A stretch of 6,211 bases of DNA, from contig JAIRTF010000167.1 of assembly GCA_031255075.1 (NCBI GenBank), positions 1 to 6,211 of the forward strand, read 5' to 3'. The notes under the pieces are model-generated. The model had not been told where the DNA came from. It did not search any database and worked only from the letters and a program-made list of their open reading frames with translations. This DNA is from Bifidobacteriaceae bacterium. GTDB lineage: Bacteria > Actinomycetota > Actinomycetes > Actinomycetales > WQXJ01. The position numbers were made by a program, and so were the translations under genes. Shown one piece after another: positions 5,060 to 6,211 of the stretch (the stretch's first letter is position 1; every line of letters starts with the position of its first letter).

Positions 5060-6211
5060 TTAGGTGGGGACCTCTATGTGTTGGTGGCCGGAGCCGGAGA
5101 TTCGGTAGGCGTCAAAGACGCCGTCTACGCGGCGGACGGCGTTCAAGACCGCGTCGAAGTGGGAGGTGTCCGCCAACTCGAAGACGAAACGGTTGATGGC
5201 CACCCGGTCTTTGGTGGTGGAAACCTCGGCCGAGAGAATGTTGACGTGGGCTTCGGACAGGGCCTTGGTCACATCAGACAACAAATGGTGGCGGTCCAAG
5301 GCCTCCACCTGAATCTGGACCAGATAGGCGCCCTCGGTGTGTTCCCGCCAAGCTACCTCCACCACGCGCTCTGGCGAGGCGGCACAGGAAGCGGCACCAT
5401 TCGGGCAATCCGCGCGGTGAACCGAAACGCCCGAGCCGCGGGTGACGAAACCCACGATCTGATCGCCCGGCACGGGGGTGCAACAGCGTGCCAGTTTGAC
5501 CCAGACATCGTCCAAGCCCTCCACCACCACACCTGGATCTGACCGGCCACCCAAGAAGGAACGTGAATCGACACCCGGCCGGGTGACCTCTGCCATGTCT
5601 TCTTCGTTGCCGGCGGTGCCGCCAACGGCTTTGATCAGCTTCTCAACCATCGAATGGGCCGAATAGCGGCCCTCACCGACAGCCGCGTACAGCGCCGCCA
5701 CATCAGCGAAACGCAGTTCGCTGGCCAAACCTTGCGCCGCCTCATGAGACATCACCCGTTGCAACGGCAGATGCTGCTTGCGCATCTCCTTGGCGATCAG
5801 ATCCTTGCCCCGCTCAATCGCCTCTTCGCGGCGTTCCTTGGTGAACCACTGGCGAATCTTGTTGCGGGCCCGGGGTGACTTGACGAACCCCAACCAATCG
5901 CGCGACGGACCCTGGCCAGGCGATTTCGAGGTGAAAATCTCCACGACATCACCGGTGGACAACTCCGTGTCCAGGGCCACCAGCCGCGAGTTGACCCTGG
6001 CCCCCACCGTGTGGTGGCCCACCTCGGTGTGGACCGCATAGGCGAAGTCAACCGGCGTAGAGCCCGCCGGCAGAGCCAACACATCCCCCTTCGGGGTGAA
6101 CACATAGGCCTCAGAGCCGCCAATCTCATAGCGCAGCGAATCCAAGAACTCGCCCGGATCTTGAGTCTCGCGCTGCCAATCGACCAGTTGCCGCAACCAG
6201 TCCATGTCCGC
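5060..6211 (-). CDS. relA: RelA/SpoT-family (p)ppGpp synthetase/hydrolase, C-terminal part (runs off right edge)
   Basis: Rel enzymes make and degrade the alarmone (p)ppGpp and are controlled on the ribosome by uncharged tRNA. The 383 residues here are the regulatory half; the gene's start is beyond the window and the frame is open to the edge. Counting from the first residue in the window, the end of the synthetase domain is at about 1-32 (WLRQLVDWQ). The TGS domain follows at about 35-96 (YVFTPKGDVLALPAGSTPVDFAYAVHTEVGH). A helical domain lies at about 104-195. The zinc-finger-like domain spans about 225-270, with ARCCTPVPGD and HRADC giving the Cys-Cys/His/Cys set. The ACT domain is at about 296-372. 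The gene ends in TAA at 5062-5060. The HD hydrolase and catalytic synthetase domains are not visible. A full-length bifunctional Rel is expected in actinobacteria but cannot be shown here. The gene converges on the small acidic protein gene. Confidence 0.95.
   Translation of the reverse strand, partial: ADMDWLRQLVDWQRETQDPGEFLDSLRYEIGGSEAYVFTPKGDVLALPAGSTPVDFAYAVHTEVGHHTVGARVNSRLVALDTELSTGDVVEIFTSKSPGQGPSRDWLGFVKSPRARNKIRQWFTKERREEAIERGKDLIAKEMRKQHLPLQRVMSHEAAQGLASELRFADVAALYAAVGEGRYSAHSMVEKLIKAVGGTAGNEEDMAEVTRPGVDSRSFLGGRSDPGVVVEGLDDVWVKLARCCTPVPGDQIVGFVTRGSGVSVHRADCPNGAASCAASPERVVEVAWREHTEGAYLVQIQVEALDRHHLLSDVTKALSEAHVNILSAEVSTTKDRVAINRFVFELADTSHFDAVLNAVRRVDGVFDAYRISGSGHQHIEVPT

Noticed and set aside
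4841..5542. 233-aa plus-strand frame crossing the gap into rel
   Set aside because: It overlaps the zinc-finger and ACT regions of rel on the other strand and overlaps the small acidic gene in another frame. There is no recognisable protein content.
6203..6205. ATG near the right edge as the rel start
   Set aside because: The codon lies inside the synthetase domain and the frame continues to the window edge, so it is an internal methionine.

Overview
This window looks like chromosomal DNA from a high-GC actinobacterium. The evidence is G/C-rich third codon positions, GTG and TTG starts, strong homology to actinobacterial housekeeping proteins, and a recognisable gene neighbourhood (RelA/Rel, a cyclophilin, a DUF349 protein, HisRS and AspRS). 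The HisRS is of the type beginning near 'SGFPEWLP', which from memory is common in Micrococcales, Actinomyces and Bifidobacterium relatives. No species can be named from the sequence alone.

Layout from left to right. The left edge holds the first 34 codons of aspS on the minus strand; this start is easily missed because the fragment is so short. A 78-nt gap with two small hairpins separates it from hisS (minus, complete). A 108-nt divergent promoter region then separates hisS from a plus-strand run. That run contains a membrane-anchored cyclophilin (peptidyl-prolyl isomerase) and a 651-aa DUF349 protein that starts inside the cyclophilin stop codon (GTGA overlap). After 62 nt comes a small acidic protein of unknown function with a likely TTG start. 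The plus-strand run converges on the 3' part of a relA/spoT-type gene (minus), which runs off the right edge and lacks its HD and synthetase domains here.

Together the minus-strand genes supply aminoacyl-tRNA synthetases (His, Asp) and the (p)ppGpp alarmone enzyme that responds to uncharged tRNA. The plus-strand genes are a protein-folding enzyme at the cell surface and a probably nucleic-acid- or stress-related DUF349 protein, apparently translationally coupled. This is largely a conserved housekeeping region. I see no mobile element, CRISPR, phage or toxin system. The least explained items are the 141-aa acidic protein, the long acidic Ala/Pro/Glu tail of the DUF349 protein, and the inverted repeat in the divergent promoter region.
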